NCBI GenBank assembly: GCA_021784785.1
Contig: JAJYHJ010000064.1
Coordinates: 1 to 47,721 of the forward strand
Source of the DNA: Actinomycetes bacterium
Lineage (GTDB): Bacteria; Actinomycetota; Acidimicrobiia; Acidimicrobiales; Acidimicrobiaceae
Length of the DNA: 47,721 nucleotides
Direction of reading: 5' to 3'
Under the pieces are notes generated by a model. That model did not search any database. It was not told the DNA's origin and saw nothing but the letters and a program-made list of their open reading frames with translations. Positions 36,305 through 45,128 of the stretch are shown in pieces. Positions within the stretch are counted from its first letter, which is position 1; every line of letters starts with the position of its first letter. The translations under genes and the position numbers were made by a program.

Positions 36305-36391
36305 GGAGAGGTGCCAGAGCGGCCGAATGGGACTCACTGCTAATGAGTTGACTCGGTAACGGGTCCGAGGGTTCAAATCCCTCCCTCTCCG
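36305..36391 (+). tRNA. tRNA-Ser (GCT)
   Basis: A class II tRNA. Acceptor GGAGAGG pairs with CCTCTCC. The anticodon loop ACTGCTAAT gives GCT, a long variable arm follows, and the T-arm is AGGGTTCAAATCCCT. The discriminator G is at 36391, followed by an encoded CCA at 36392-36394. Confidence 0.96.
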
Positions 36392-36552
36392 CCAAACGGC
36401 TGAGGTTTGAACTTAGATTTGTACAACACTCTTCGGGGTTTATATGTTTCTGATCCCAGTGGGTCTTAAACTGTCAGAGAATCTGAGGTCACTCTACCTG
36501 CTAACCACATGGTTATTGGCGCTTAGCATCGAAGAGCCGCATAACCCTTTGG

Positions 36553-36636
36553 TGGGCGAAGGGGGACTTGAACCCCCACGTCCTTGCGGACACAGGAACC
36601 TGAATCCTGCGCGTCTGCCTATTCCGCCACTCGCCC
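36553..36636 (-). tRNA. tRNA-Leu (CAG)
   Basis: A class II tRNA on the minus strand. Acceptor GGGCGAG pairs with TTCGCCC (one G-T pair). The anticodon loop ATTCAGG gives CAG, the variable arm is TGTCCGCAAGGACG, and the T-arm is GGGGGTTCAAGTCCCCC. The discriminator A is at 36553 and CCA is encoded at 36552-36550. It is convergent with tRNA-Ser; the gap between them shows nothing else. Confidence 0.96.
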
Positions 36637-36749
36637 ATAAGATAATGACATCTAGAATGATAAAGCATTTTACGACTTAATCGGCGTATACAGTACTCAT
36701 AGAGTCAAATTAACCCTTGTTTAGGTAAGAGGTGGGTAGAGTCTAACCA

Positions 36750-37409
36750 GTGGGACTAGATAAATTTGAGCGTCGGCTCCAAGGTGCAGTCGAGTCAGTG
36801 TTCGCTAAAGCTTCGAAGAGATCGGTAGAGCCTATTGAACTCGGCCGACGGATCGTTCGCGAGTTGGAGCGAAACCGCAAGGTTGGGCTGACATCTGAGA
36901 TCGTACCTAACATGTATAAAGTGTACCTCTCGAAGTTTGACTTTGAGGAGTTAGAACCTATTGCAAAGGCGATTCTGGCAGAGTTAAAGGCCTTGCTGAT
37001 CGATACTGCAGATGAGCACTCATATAAGTTCGTTGGCTCTATCCAGATAGATTTTATTGAAGATTTTAATCAAAAAGCTGGTGTCTTTTTTGTCGAAAGC
37101 AGTTTTTTGGAAGAAGAGGGTTTTGGAGACCGTTTCATTTTGATGCTTCCGGATGGGCGAAGGATCGAGTTAAATCCCGGCGTGTTTGTTATAGGGCGAC
37201 TTCCGGTATGTTCGCTAGTGGTAGAAGACCCTCGAGTCTCTAGAAGACACTGTCAAATAGAGTTAGTAGATAGCGCCGTTTACGTAAAGGACTTGGGATC
37301 GACAAATGGTACGTATGTTAATCAACAACGGATTACTGCAGAGGTGCCTTTAGTAAGTGGCGACGAGATCTTGGTAGGCGGAACCAGACTTGTTTATCTA
37401 TTGGAGTAG
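36750..37409 (+). CDS. fhaA: FhaA-like protein: DUF3662 domain plus FHA domain
   Basis: Of 219 residues, the N-terminal DUF3662 domain is at about 1-115 (MGLDKFERRLQGAVESVFAK, EPIELGRRIVRELERN). The C-terminal FHA phosphothreonine-binding domain has FVIGRLPVCSLVVEDPRVSR, RRHCQIE and KDLGSTNGTYVN. Mycobacterial FhaA (Rv0020c) is about 527 residues with a long disordered linker that is missing here. In mycobacteria FhaA binds phosphorylated CwlM or MurJ and tunes peptidoglycan synthesis. The GTG start is at 36750. It heads the fhaA-fhaB-pstP-pbpA-pknB operon. Confidence 0.93.
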   Translation: MGLDKFERRLQGAVESVFAKASKRSVEPIELGRRIVRELERNRKVGLTSEIVPNMYKVYLSKFDFEELEPIAKAILAELKALLIDTADEHSYKFVGSIQIDFIEDFNQKAGVFFVESSFLEEEGFGDRFILMLPDGRRIELNPGVFVIGRLPVCSLVVEDPRVSRRHCQIELVDSAVYVKDLGSTNGTYVNQQRITAEVPLVSGDEILVGGTRLVYLLE

Positions 37410-37417
37410 TTGAAGTC

Positions 37418-37942
37418 GTGCCGGTTCCATTGCTCGAACTTTTCAAGTACGTGTTTATAGCCATCGTTTGGCTGTTCTTTCTTCGCGTTCTTAGAGCCAT
37501 ATGGGTTGAAGTTAAAAGCTCGGAAAGTGTGAAGAAGGTCAGGAATGTATCAGGTGGTGAAAAGACCTCCAATTTGAAAGCCACTGTTCCTTCAAATGTG
37601 AGAGAAGGCGTAGCAGTCGGAGCGTCAAGTTCGGTCCATACAGGTCTAGAGGAGTTTCGACTTTTGGCGTTGGAAGGATCTTTTAAAGGGCGAGAGTTCA
37701 GGGTAAAAAACGATATGTTGCTAGGTCGGTCTAATGAATGCGATCTTTCGTTAGCAGAAGATAATTTCGCTTCTTCACAACACGCAAAACTGCAGATCCG
37801 ACCAGATGGACTGTGGATCGAGGACCTTGACTCTACAAACGGTACTATCGTTAATTCGCTGATGATAGCAACTCCAACGCATCTAGAGAGAGGAGACCTT
37901 ATAAAAATCGGCAAAAGCGTGTTTGAGGTGATCCGACTTTGA
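37418..37942 (+). CDS. fhaB: FhaB/FipA-like FHA-domain membrane protein
   Basis: The 174-residue protein has an N-terminal membrane helix (FKYVFIAIVWLFFLRVLRAI). A variable linker leads to a C-terminal FHA domain with LGRSNECDLSLAEDNF, SQHAKL and DLDSTNGTIVNS. The Arg, Ser, His and Asn expected for phosphothreonine binding are all present. Its relative Rv0019c links PknB phosphorylation to division. It starts 8 bp after fhaA and its stop overlaps the TTG start of pstP. Confidence 0.92.
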   Translation: MPVPLLELFKYVFIAIVWLFFLRVLRAIWVEVKSSESVKKVRNVSGGEKTSNLKATVPSNVREGVAVGASSSVHTGLEEFRLLALEGSFKGREFRVKNDMLLGRSNECDLSLAEDNFASSQHAKLQIRPDGLWIEDLDSTNGTIVNSLMIATPTHLERGDLIKIGKSVFEVIRL

Positions 37943-39180
37943 AACTTCAGTGGGCACTTGCGACTGATACGGGAAGAGTTAGACGTGTGAACCAAGATTC
38001 GATTTACGCCGACGGTAGGTTATTCGCTGTCGCAGACGGCATGGGGGGCCATGCAGGAGGTGAAGTCGCATCGCAACTAGCCGTTGAAACGCTAAGTGAG
38101 ATTCCTTCGACCGAGCGGATAGTGGAGGCATTTAGGAGTTCATTTTCTGAAGCAAACCGTAGGATAATGTCTGAAGCGTCGCACTCTGAGAAACTCAAGG
38201 GTATGGGTACAACCCTTACTGCTGCATTGGTTACGGTTGAAGCAGGTCGCGAGCTATTCTTGGTCCAAAATGTTGGAGATTCTCGAGCTTACTTTTTGCA
38301 TAAGGGAGAGCTCCAACAGATAACGAAGGACCATACCTACGTTGGTGAGTTGCTTAGAAGTGGTTCGATAACAGAAGAACAGGCAGCTCATCATACCCAA
38401 CGCCACGTCCTTACTAGAGCTCTCGGAGTTGAGTCTGTAGTAGACTCCGATATCTTTAAGGTCATACCTTCTCCAGAAGACATTCTTCTTCTGTGTTCAG
38501 ATGGTCTCATCAATCACGTGACCGATGGTGAAATCGAGAAGATCCTTATGGGAAACATGTCTCTTCAACAAAGAGCGGATCGTCTTATCGAATGTGCCAA
38601 TCTGTCTGGAGGTAGTGACAATATCTCTGTGATTCTTGTAAAGGTTCTTGAGCTTGATGCTGTCGAGGAGGACGCGGCAGCTATGCCTTCGCCCGTCTTA
38701 TATCAAGAGGATGAGTCCAAACCTACTCCTCGTCGAGGACCTGAGCTGCTATCGATCCCGAGACCTATAGATAGACAGTCGATAGTTAGGGGCAATCGAA
38801 TATTTACTGTGCGCGTCATGGCGTTTCTACTACTATTTCTGCTGTTGATAGGAGGGGTGCTTATCTCGGTGCAACTTTACGAAAACCACTCGTACTTCGT
38901 AGGTGAAAAAGATGGTGCGGTCGCTATCTTTCATGGTCGCCCTGGAGGATTACTTTGGTACTCACCTTCTGTTGTCCAGGTTTCATCGTTACAGTTAGAT
39001 GTCTTAAACTCAGTCGAGGCGAGTGCAATCAAAGACAAAGTACCAGAACCATCTTTAGCTGCAGCGGAAAGCTACATTAGGAATCTAAAAGCGAGAGTTC
39101 AGCAACAAAACTATGTATCTAATCACCCGTTGGGTTCTGCTCCCACTACCACAACAACTTTAGGGACGGGTGTTGGATAG
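37939..39180 (+). CDS. pstP: PstP-like PP2C Ser/Thr protein phosphatase
   Basis: The 413-residue protein has a cytosolic PP2C catalytic domain at about 1-235. Metal-binding residues are Asp20, Asp33 in VADGMGGHAGG, LCSDGL and GGSDNISVILV. A linker is followed by one membrane helix (VMAFLLLFLLLIGGVLISVQ) and an extracellular part ending in a Thr-rich stretch. It removes phosphate from PknB and its substrates. The TTG start overlaps the fhaB stop (TTGA). The next gene is pbpA with a 1-nt overlap; rodA, usual at this point, is missing. Confidence 0.94.
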   Translation: MKLQWALATDTGRVRRVNQDSIYADGRLFAVADGMGGHAGGEVASQLAVETLSEIPSTERIVEAFRSSFSEANRRIMSEASHSEKLKGMGTTLTAALVTVEAGRELFLVQNVGDSRAYFLHKGELQQITKDHTYVGELLRSGSITEEQAAHHTQRHVLTRALGVESVVDSDIFKVIPSPEDILLLCSDGLINHVTDGEIEKILMGNMSLQQRADRLIECANLSGGSDNISVILVKVLELDAVEEDAAAMPSPVLYQEDESKPTPRRGPELLSIPRPIDRQSIVRGNRIFTVRVMAFLLLFLLLIGGVLISVQLYENHSYFVGEKDGAVAIFHGRPGGLLWYSPSVVQVSSLQLDVLNSVEASAIKDKVPEPSLAAAESYIRNLKARVQQQNYVSNHPLGSAPTTTTTLGTGVG

Positions 39181-40649
39181 TGCAGCGGAGAATCTTAGTA
39201 CTTGCGATATTTTTTTTGGTGGCATTTTCGTTACTTTTCTTGCAGCTAAACAACCTTCAAGTTCTCCAGGCGCAGCGTCTCTCAAATGCAAGTGGCAATA
39301 GTAATGCGGCTACCAAGCAACTATCTTTGCCTAGAGGCGCAATCTTGACGGCTGATGGAAAGGTTATAGCTGATACCGTCAGTGCCAACAATATCTATCA
39401 CTATCAAAGGCAGTACCCATATGGCTCCCTTTATAGTGACGTGACAGGTTACTACTCGATAATTTATGGTGAGTCGGGAATCGAAGCTGCATACAACTCC
39501 TATCTACAAGGAAGAGTTGCGCCACCAAATAGTCTCTCGTCGCTTTTTAGTACCAAGTATCATACTGACTCCGTCGTGACGACCATAAACTCAAAGTTAC
39601 AAAGTACAGCAGCTAGCGCCCTCGGCAATCTTGACGGCGCTGTGGTGGCGATTCAGCCCTCTACCGGGAGTATCTTAGCTATGTACTCCTCTCCATCTTT
39701 CAATCCAAATCCATTGAGCTCCCCTAGTGGTTCGGTTGAGACTGCGGCTTGGAAGCAGGACAACCAAGGTCAGTACCCGCCACTTCTAAACCTGGCCGTC
39801 GGTAGATCTTTCCCACCTGGATCAACCTTCAAGATCGTTACGACGTCGGCGATATTTGATCATGATCCCGCGATCGCTACTCAAAGTTTCCCAGTTGAAA
39901 GCACGACAAAGCTTCCTGAAACCTCATTGACTCTCCATAACTACGCCTATGAGGCATGTGGTGGGACACTACCAGTACTTTTGCAGGTGTCTTGTGATAC
40001 GGGCTTCGCCAATATTGGTCTAGAGCTCGGGGCAAAAAATCTAAGCGAAGAGGCAAATGCTTTTGGATTCAATTCAGTGCCCCCACTCGATATCTCAGGT
40101 GCCGCTGCGTCGACTTTCCCTCCGGCCTCGTTCTTCAATCAAAATTTACCCCAACTCGCTTACTCTGCTATAGGGCAAGGCAACGATAGTGCTACTCCAC
40201 TTCAGATGGCCTTAGTCGGCTCAGCTATTGCAAACCATGGAGTCATTGAGACTCCACATCTTATGTCGGAGATAGTAAACGATCAGAATAAAGTTGTAAA
40301 ACAGTATCAGCCTCACGCATGGAAAATAGCGACCTCGCCTCAAACGGCAGCCAAAGTAACAACTTTAATGGAGGGAGTGGTAAATGGCGGGACAGCTCAG
40401 GGGATTGCTCTTCCTGGGATTAAGATAGCAGCGAAGACGGGCACAGCTCAGACAAACTTGTCATCAGGATCAACAGCAACCGGACTGGACGACAACTGGA
40501 TGGTGGCATTTGCACCGGCACAAAACCCTCAGATTGCAGTAGCGGTGGTCGTTCCACAGCAACCAGGTCTTAGTGCTAACCCAACAGGAGCTCAGTATGC
40601 AGGTCCAGTAGTTAAGGCGATGCTTGCAGCAGCATTGGGAGTAGGGTAG
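39180..40649 (+). CDS. pbpA: PbpA-like class B penicillin-binding protein (transpeptidase)
   Basis: The 489-residue protein cross-links peptidoglycan. It has an N-terminal signal-anchor (RRILVLAIFFLVAFSLLFLQ) and a dimerisation-type segment with LPRGAILTADGKVIADT. The transpeptidase active site has SxxK at Ser215-Lys218 (GSTFK), the second motif as SCD (271-273) where mycobacterial PbpA has SCN, and KTG at 419-421. The Asp form of the second motif is also found in PBP2-type enzymes. The GTG start overlaps the pstP stop. Its usual glycosyltransferase partner RodA is not encoded in the operon. Confidence 0.94.
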   Translation: MQRRILVLAIFFLVAFSLLFLQLNNLQVLQAQRLSNASGNSNAATKQLSLPRGAILTADGKVIADTVSANNIYHYQRQYPYGSLYSDVTGYYSIIYGESGIEAAYNSYLQGRVAPPNSLSSLFSTKYHTDSVVTTINSKLQSTAASALGNLDGAVVAIQPSTGSILAMYSSPSFNPNPLSSPSGSVETAAWKQDNQGQYPPLLNLAVGRSFPPGSTFKIVTTSAIFDHDPAIATQSFPVESTTKLPETSLTLHNYAYEACGGTLPVLLQVSCDTGFANIGLELGAKNLSEEANAFGFNSVPPLDISGAAASTFPPASFFNQNLPQLAYSAIGQGNDSATPLQMALVGSAIANHGVIETPHLMSEIVNDQNKVVKQYQPHAWKIATSPQTAAKVTTLMEGVVNGGTAQGIALPGIKIAAKTGTAQTNLSSGSTATGLDDNWMVAFAPAQNPQIAVAVVVPQQPGLSANPTGAQYAGPVVKAMLAAALGVG

Positions 40650-40661
40650 GAGTCTAATCAG

Positions 40662-42458
40662 ATGAGTCAAGTGACGGAGAGATCCTATGGATCACGGTAT
40701 GAGCCCGTAACTAAGATCGCTCGTGGTGGAATGGCGGACGTGTACGAAGCCAGAGATACTCTTCTAGATCGACCCGTGGCCCTAAAGGTTCTGTTTCCAG
40801 AGCTGTCTACTAATGAAGCTTTCGTAGAACGTTTTCGACGGGAAGCTCAAGCAGCTGCAAATCTTTCGCATCCGAACATAGTGTCAGTTTTTGACTGGGG
40901 AAAAGATAAAGGAACATACTTTATCGTTATGGAGTTGGTAAGTGGGAGAACCCTTGCAAAGTTGATTCGGGATGAGGCCCCAATTGCTCCAAAGAGAGTT
41001 GCTTCGATTGGTCTGGATGTAGCTGCAGCTTTGAGTTTTGCTCATAAACATGGAGTTATCCATCGTGATATCAAGCCTTCAAACGTGCTGATTACCCCAG
41101 AAGGGGATGTGAAGGTAGCGGACTTTGGAATTGCTCGGGCTATAACGGCCGACGGTGACCTAACACAGACCGGCTCCGTTTTAGGTACTGCCTCTTACAT
41201 CTCTCCTGAACAGGCACAAGGTGGTCAGTTAGATGGAACCAGCGACATCTACTCCTTAGGTGTAGTTCTCTATGAGTTAGCTACTGGGAAGGTTCCATTT
41301 TCTGGAGATTCTCCCTTGTCGATAGCGTATAAACACGTGAAAGAGTTTCCCACGGTTCCCTCTGCGTTCAATCCATCAGTTTCTCCGGACCTTGAGGCCA
41401 TAATCATGAGATGTTTGGAAAAGTCTCCGAAAAATCGTTATGAGACCGCCTACGATCTAAGGACAGATCTCAACAACTTCATACAGGGCCTAGCTGTCAA
41501 TAGATACGTCAGTGAGACCTCTCACTATGGTCAATCTACCAAGGTACTGAACACCGCTGTCGGGGATACTACTGTTGCAATGCCGATCACGAACTTTCAT
41601 CAAGGTTCAGAAGGTATGGGCGAACCAGAAGATGAACGTAAATCTAAGAAGGGTGCGATCATAGCACTTGTCGTGTTTGTTCTACTTTTACTTGGTTTGG
41701 GAGGCCTGTATGCGGCCTCCCAGTTAGGATACTTTGCTCCTGCGAAGCCTCCACCACCAGCGACCGCTAGTGTCCCTGCCGTTGTCGGGCTGACCTATCA
41801 AAGTGCCGAAGGTCAGATTAAAGCGGTCGGACTAAAAAGTAGGCTTGTCTATCAAACCAATGCATCCACCGCTGGACTTGTTATAGGTCAGCTTCCTTCA
41901 CCGGGAGTAACGGTTAAAAAAGGTAGCACTATTGTTTTGACGGTTTCTAGTGGGCCGGGAAAAGTGAGAGTGCCGAACGTCACTAATCAAAATGTTACTG
42001 CAGCCGAAAACACGTTATTTGGGCAGGGATTTAACGTAACAACTAACTACGTCAGTAACTCTTCTGCAGCAGCTGGCACGGTAATAAATCAAAATCCCTC
42101 GGGCGGGAGTTCGGTGACCAAAGGTTCAACTGTAGTCCTTACGGTCTCAAATGGGCCCACACAGGAAAAGGTGCCGTCTTTGATCGGAGATAGTGTATCA
42201 CAAGCAGCCAATACCTTAGCGGCAGATCACCTTACTGTGGGAACGGTTACAAATCAAGACTCAAGCCAACCGGCAAATACCGTGCTTCAGCAGTCTCCCG
42301 CTTCAGGTACCTCTGTTGCTCCAAACTCAGCAGTGAACTTAGTAGTGTCCAATGGAGTATTGCCAACTACTACGAGTAGTTCAAGTACTACAACCAGTTC
42401 AAGTACTACAACCAGTTCAAGTACTACAACCACTACTACTACATCATCTAAAGGCTAA
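40662..42458 (+). CDS. pknB: PASTA-domain Ser/Thr protein kinase PknB
   Basis: Of 598 residues, the kinase domain is at about 12-270. It has the glycine-rich ARGGMADVYEA, Lys42, HRDIKPSN with catalytic Asp136, and DFG at 154-156. The activation loop has several Thr/Ser (DLTQTGSVLGTASYISPEQ). A membrane helix (GAIIALVVFVLLLLGLGGLY) is followed by three extracellular PASTA repeats that sense muropeptides or lipid II, and a Thr/Ser-only tail built on an 18-bp DNA repeat. Mycobacterial PknB has four PASTA repeats and a neighbouring pknA, absent here. Likely targets in the window are CwlM, FhaA and FhaB. Confidence 0.96.
   Translation: MSQVTERSYGSRYEPVTKIARGGMADVYEARDTLLDRPVALKVLFPELSTNEAFVERFRREAQAAANLSHPNIVSVFDWGKDKGTYFIVMELVSGRTLAKLIRDEAPIAPKRVASIGLDVAAALSFAHKHGVIHRDIKPSNVLITPEGDVKVADFGIARAITADGDLTQTGSVLGTASYISPEQAQGGQLDGTSDIYSLGVVLYELATGKVPFSGDSPLSIAYKHVKEFPTVPSAFNPSVSPDLEAIIMRCLEKSPKNRYETAYDLRTDLNNFIQGLAVNRYVSETSHYGQSTKVLNTAVGDTTVAMPITNFHQGSEGMGEPEDERKSKKGAIIALVVFVLLLLGLGGLYAASQLGYFAPAKPPPPATASVPAVVGLTYQSAEGQIKAVGLKSRLVYQTNASTAGLVIGQLPSPGVTVKKGSTIVLTVSSGPGKVRVPNVTNQNVTAAENTLFGQGFNVTTNYVSNSSAAAGTVINQNPSGGSSVTKGSTVVLTVSNGPTQEKVPSLIGDSVSQAANTLAADHLTVGTVTNQDSSQPANTVLQQSPASGTSVAPNSAVNLVVSNGVLPTTTSSSSTTTSSSTTTSSSTTTTTTTSSKG
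42378..42431 (+). repeat. 18-bp tandem repeat (3 copies) in the 3' end of pknB
   Basis: AGTTCAAGTACTACAACC is repeated three times without change at 42378-42395, 42396-42413 and 42414-42431. It encodes SSSTTT blocks at the extracellular C-terminus of PknB. The 18-bp unit keeps frame, so copy number could change without breaking the gene. Confidence 0.9.
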
Positions 42459-42521
42459 GTCCTGGTCAGACGACAGTGGTAATAGTCTGGCTAATGCATA
42501 AACCGTGAGGGTAGCTTCACT

Positions 42522-43124
42522 TCAGAAGGCATCAACCTTACGGGTCGTTTGAACAAAGTTCTTTACGATCTGATCCCCGTCTTTAGTTAGGACCGACTCT
42601 GGATGGAACTGTACCGTTTCGATTGGGTAGCGCCGGTGCCTGAGCCCCATGATCAGGCCGTCGCTACTTCTAGCTGTAACCTCTAGCTCATCTGAAAGCG
42701 TGGATTCGTCGACGATAAGGGAGTGATATCGCGTTGCCACCAAAGGATCTGATACGTGATAAAACACTCCGGTTCCGTTGTGGGTAATCTCTGACGTCTT
42801 ACCATGCATGACCATAGGTGCTCTAACTACTTTGGATCCATAGGCATACCCTAAGCACTGATGACCTAGACAAACACCGAAGGTCGGTACAGACTTTGAG
42901 ATGGTGGTAAGGATCTCATTTGAAAGTGACAGTTGGCGTGGGTGTCCGGGGCCCGGTGAAATTAGTATGCCGTCTGGTTCCAGGTTTTCTAACGCAGATA
43001 AGGTTATCTGGTCGTTTCTTATCACGACCGGTTTGGCTCCTTGGATGCCGAGATATTGGACCAGGTTATAGACGAAAGAGTCGTAGTTGTCGATCACGAT
43101 GATGTTGGGGGTAGTCTTTCCCAT
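42522..43124 (-). CDS. trpG: Anthranilate / aminodeoxychorismate synthase glutamine amidotransferase
   Basis: The 200-residue class I glutamine amidotransferase has nucleophile Cys85 in FGVCLGHQ and the His174/Glu176 pair in FHPES. It opens with IIVIDNYDSFVYNLVQYL. It supplies ammonia to chorismate-using synthases for tryptophan or folate (TrpG/PabA dual type). The matching synthase component is not in the window. It converges on pknB, exactly as Rv0013 does on Rv0014c. Confidence 0.93.
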   Translation of the reverse strand: MGKTTPNIIVIDNYDSFVYNLVQYLGIQGAKPVVIRNDQITLSALENLEPDGILISPGPGHPRQLSLSNEILTTISKSVPTFGVCLGHQCLGYAYGSKVVRAPMVMHGKTSEITHNGTGVFYHVSDPLVATRYHSLIVDESTLSDELEVTARSSDGLIMGLRHRRYPIETVQFHPESVLTKDGDQIVKNFVQTTRKVDAF

Positions 43125-43321
43125 GGTACCGATACCTCTTAGTGTTTTATTGTTGAGTAATAAACTACCAGTTCGAGTTTCCTATAAGGTCAACGGCGAA
43201 AGATGGACGCTGACCTCGCCTACTTATCAATGCAATGTAAGTTATTCTTGGTATTTTCTGTCTTCGAAAGAGTGACGGTGAAGTCCTTGATTTGGGTTAG
43301 TTGGAAGCAGCGGACTAACTA

Positions 43322-43340
43322 TGAACGGACGTAACGTTCA
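43322..43340. promoter_or_regulatory. Inverted repeat upstream of crgA (candidate operator)
   Basis: TGAACG (43322-43327), 7 bases, then CGTTCA (43335-43340) is a perfect 6-bp inverted repeat, 55 bp upstream of the crgA ATG, in the 270-bp gap between divergent trpG and crgA. It may be a regulator-binding site. Nothing else stands out in this gap. Confidence 0.35.
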
Positions 43341-43394
43341 ATATTTGTATCGCCCAGTTGATGGAACTTAGATTTCTAGTAGCCTAGTTACTTG

Positions 43395-43649
43395 ATGACT
43401 AAATCGATAAAGAGAGCAAAATCACCTCAAAAGGTTCGATCTGGAAGGTACACTCCTCCAAAACCTCGATCGGAGAAGAAAAGTCCGACATGGTATCTTT
43501 GGATGCTCTTTGGCCCCTTGATCTTAGGCGCACTTCTGATAGTGGTCAACTTTCTTTCGGTTCTTCCTGGTGGCGAGTCGACCTGGTACCTTCTAGTTGG
43601 GATGGGACTGATGGCGATAGGTTTCGTATTTGCAACTAAGTACCGCTAA
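43395..43649 (+). CDS. crgA: Cell division protein CrgA
   Basis: The 84-residue protein has a basic N-terminal tail (KSIKRAKSPQKVRSGRYTPP) and two membrane helices (WYLWMLFGPLILGALLIVVN and TWYLLVGMGLMAIGFVFAT). The conserved CrgA pattern PTWYLWMLFGPLILG and the ATKYR end are present. CrgA is an actinobacterial divisome factor linking FtsZ-ring proteins and penicillin-binding proteins. It lies beyond trpG, as in mycobacteria. ATG 43395 is preferred over the TTG at 43392. Confidence 0.93.
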   Translation: MTKSIKRAKSPQKVRSGRYTPPKPRSEKKSPTWYLWMLFGPLILGALLIVVNFLSVLPGGESTWYLLVGMGLMAIGFVFATKYR

Positions 43650-43681
43650 TGTATGTCAGTGCTTGAACTGGTCGAAAACCT

Positions 43682-44860
43682 TTACCCGAGTCGCTCGATG
43701 ATGTAGGCGTTGGCCATGCCTCCGCCTTCGCACATGGTCTGCAACCCGTACCGCTTTCCAGTTCGCTCTAGCTCGCATAGTAAAGTGGCTAGAAGTTTGG
43801 TTCCCGAAGCGCCAAGGGGATGACCAAGGGCGATCGCGCCGCCGTTGACGTTAACCTTGTCCATGTTAGGATGGAGTTCTTTTTCCCAAGCTAGCACGAC
43901 CGAGGCAAATGCTTCGTTTATCTCTACTAAATCTACATCGTCTATCTGCATCTTTGCTTTTTCAAGCACTTTTTTAGTTGCAGGAATTGGTCCTGTTAGC
44001 ATGGTGATCGGATCGACTCCTGCAAGTGAGAACGCATGAAAACGGGCCCTGGGTGTAAGTCCTAACTGCTGAGCTCGCTCTTCGCTCATTATTAGAGCAG
44101 CCGAGGCACCGTCGGTTATCTGGGAGGAGTTACCGGCAGTGACCTTGCCATCTTCTTTGAAGGCTGGCTTTAGTCCAGCAAGCGCCTCTATGGTGGTGGT
44201 CGGCCGGATGCCTTCGTCAATAGCGAGTTTACTGCCGGTTGGTTGACCGTTTTCGTCTTTTATATCAACTGAAACGATCTCTCTATCGAAGCGACCTTCA
44301 TGCGTTGCGCGTGATGCTTTCATATGGCTCTCGTAGCCGAAACGGTCGAGATCCTCACGTGAAAGACCCCACTGTTCGGCGATGAGTTCGGCGGAGACCC
44401 CTTGGTTGACAAGCCCACCGCGATCGAAATAGCGCTGATGTACCAGAGGTCCAAAAGGCTTTCCAAGCCCAGGAACCACAGAAGAGCCCATTGGAGTTCT
44501 CGTCATAACCTCGACTCCCGCTGCAACTACTATGTCATGTACGCCTGACATGACTGCTTGGGCGGCAAAAGCTACGGCTTGCTGAGAGGACCCACACTGA
44601 CGATCTATCGTGGTTGCACATACACTCTCAGGAAAACCAGCCGCCAAGACTGCGTTTCGGCCGACATTTATTCCTTGTTCACCGACTTGCATCACGCAGC
44701 CCATGATGACGTCTTCAATAAGTGATGGATCGAGGTCGCTACGGTGGACGAGTGCTTGAAGTACTGTCGCGGCTAGGTCGACGGAGTGCCAGTTCCGAAG
44801 CGATCCATTTCGTTTTCCTCCTGGGGTTCTTATCGCATCTACGACTACTGCGTCTGGCAT
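43682..44860 (-). CDS. Acetyl-CoA C-acyltransferase (thiolase)
   Basis: The 392-residue thiolase has nucleophile Cys89 in DRQCGSSQQA, His347 in GGAIALGHPLGASG and the second Cys377 in CEGGGMANA. Residues around 85-110 form the typical loop. It either cleaves 3-ketoacyl-CoA in beta-oxidation or condenses acetyl-CoA units; the sequence does not decide. It converges on crgA (32-bp gap) and has no pathway neighbours here, although a CoA-transferase gene sits at the other end of the window. Confidence 0.94.
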   Translation of the reverse strand: MPDAVVVDAIRTPGGKRNGSLRNWHSVDLAATVLQALVHRSDLDPSLIEDVIMGCVMQVGEQGINVGRNAVLAAGFPESVCATTIDRQCGSSQQAVAFAAQAVMSGVHDIVVAAGVEVMTRTPMGSSVVPGLGKPFGPLVHQRYFDRGGLVNQGVSAELIAEQWGLSREDLDRFGYESHMKASRATHEGRFDREIVSVDIKDENGQPTGSKLAIDEGIRPTTTIEALAGLKPAFKEDGKVTAGNSSQITDGASAALIMSEERAQQLGLTPRARFHAFSLAGVDPITMLTGPIPATKKVLEKAKMQIDDVDLVEINEAFASVVLAWEKELHPNMDKVNVNGGAIALGHPLGASGTKLLATLLCELERTGKRYGLQTMCEGGGMANAYIIERLG

Positions 44861-45128
44861 GGATCGCTCTCCTTCTCTACTTGCATTTATTCAAATCTCA
44901 ATCTATCAATGCGCTATCACCGTCTTACTTTCTACCATTATTGCATATTCAGAGATTCCACGTTGGTCGTGAACCTGACGCATCTAATTCCCTAATTAGT
45001 CAAGGAGGGGCAAGCCCCCAACAATGTGACGAACATATGTAACATACTAAACAGTAGTGAACTTACATAAGTGGGCGCTATCTCAGGACATACACTCAAA
45101 GACGCTATATAGGTGATATAGGACAGAC

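Noticed and set aside
37333-37995. 220-codon minus-strand frame opposite fhaB
   Set aside because: It lies antisense to the convincing FHA-domain genes and has Ser/Arg/Pro-rich shadow composition.
39990-40000. SCD instead of SCN in PbpA as a sign of inactivity
   Set aside because: Asp at this position also occurs in active PBP2-type transpeptidases, and SxxK and KTG are intact.
42459-42521. Terminator between pknB and trpG
   Set aside because: Only a 5-bp CAGAC/GTCTG stem with a large loop is present, too weak to call.
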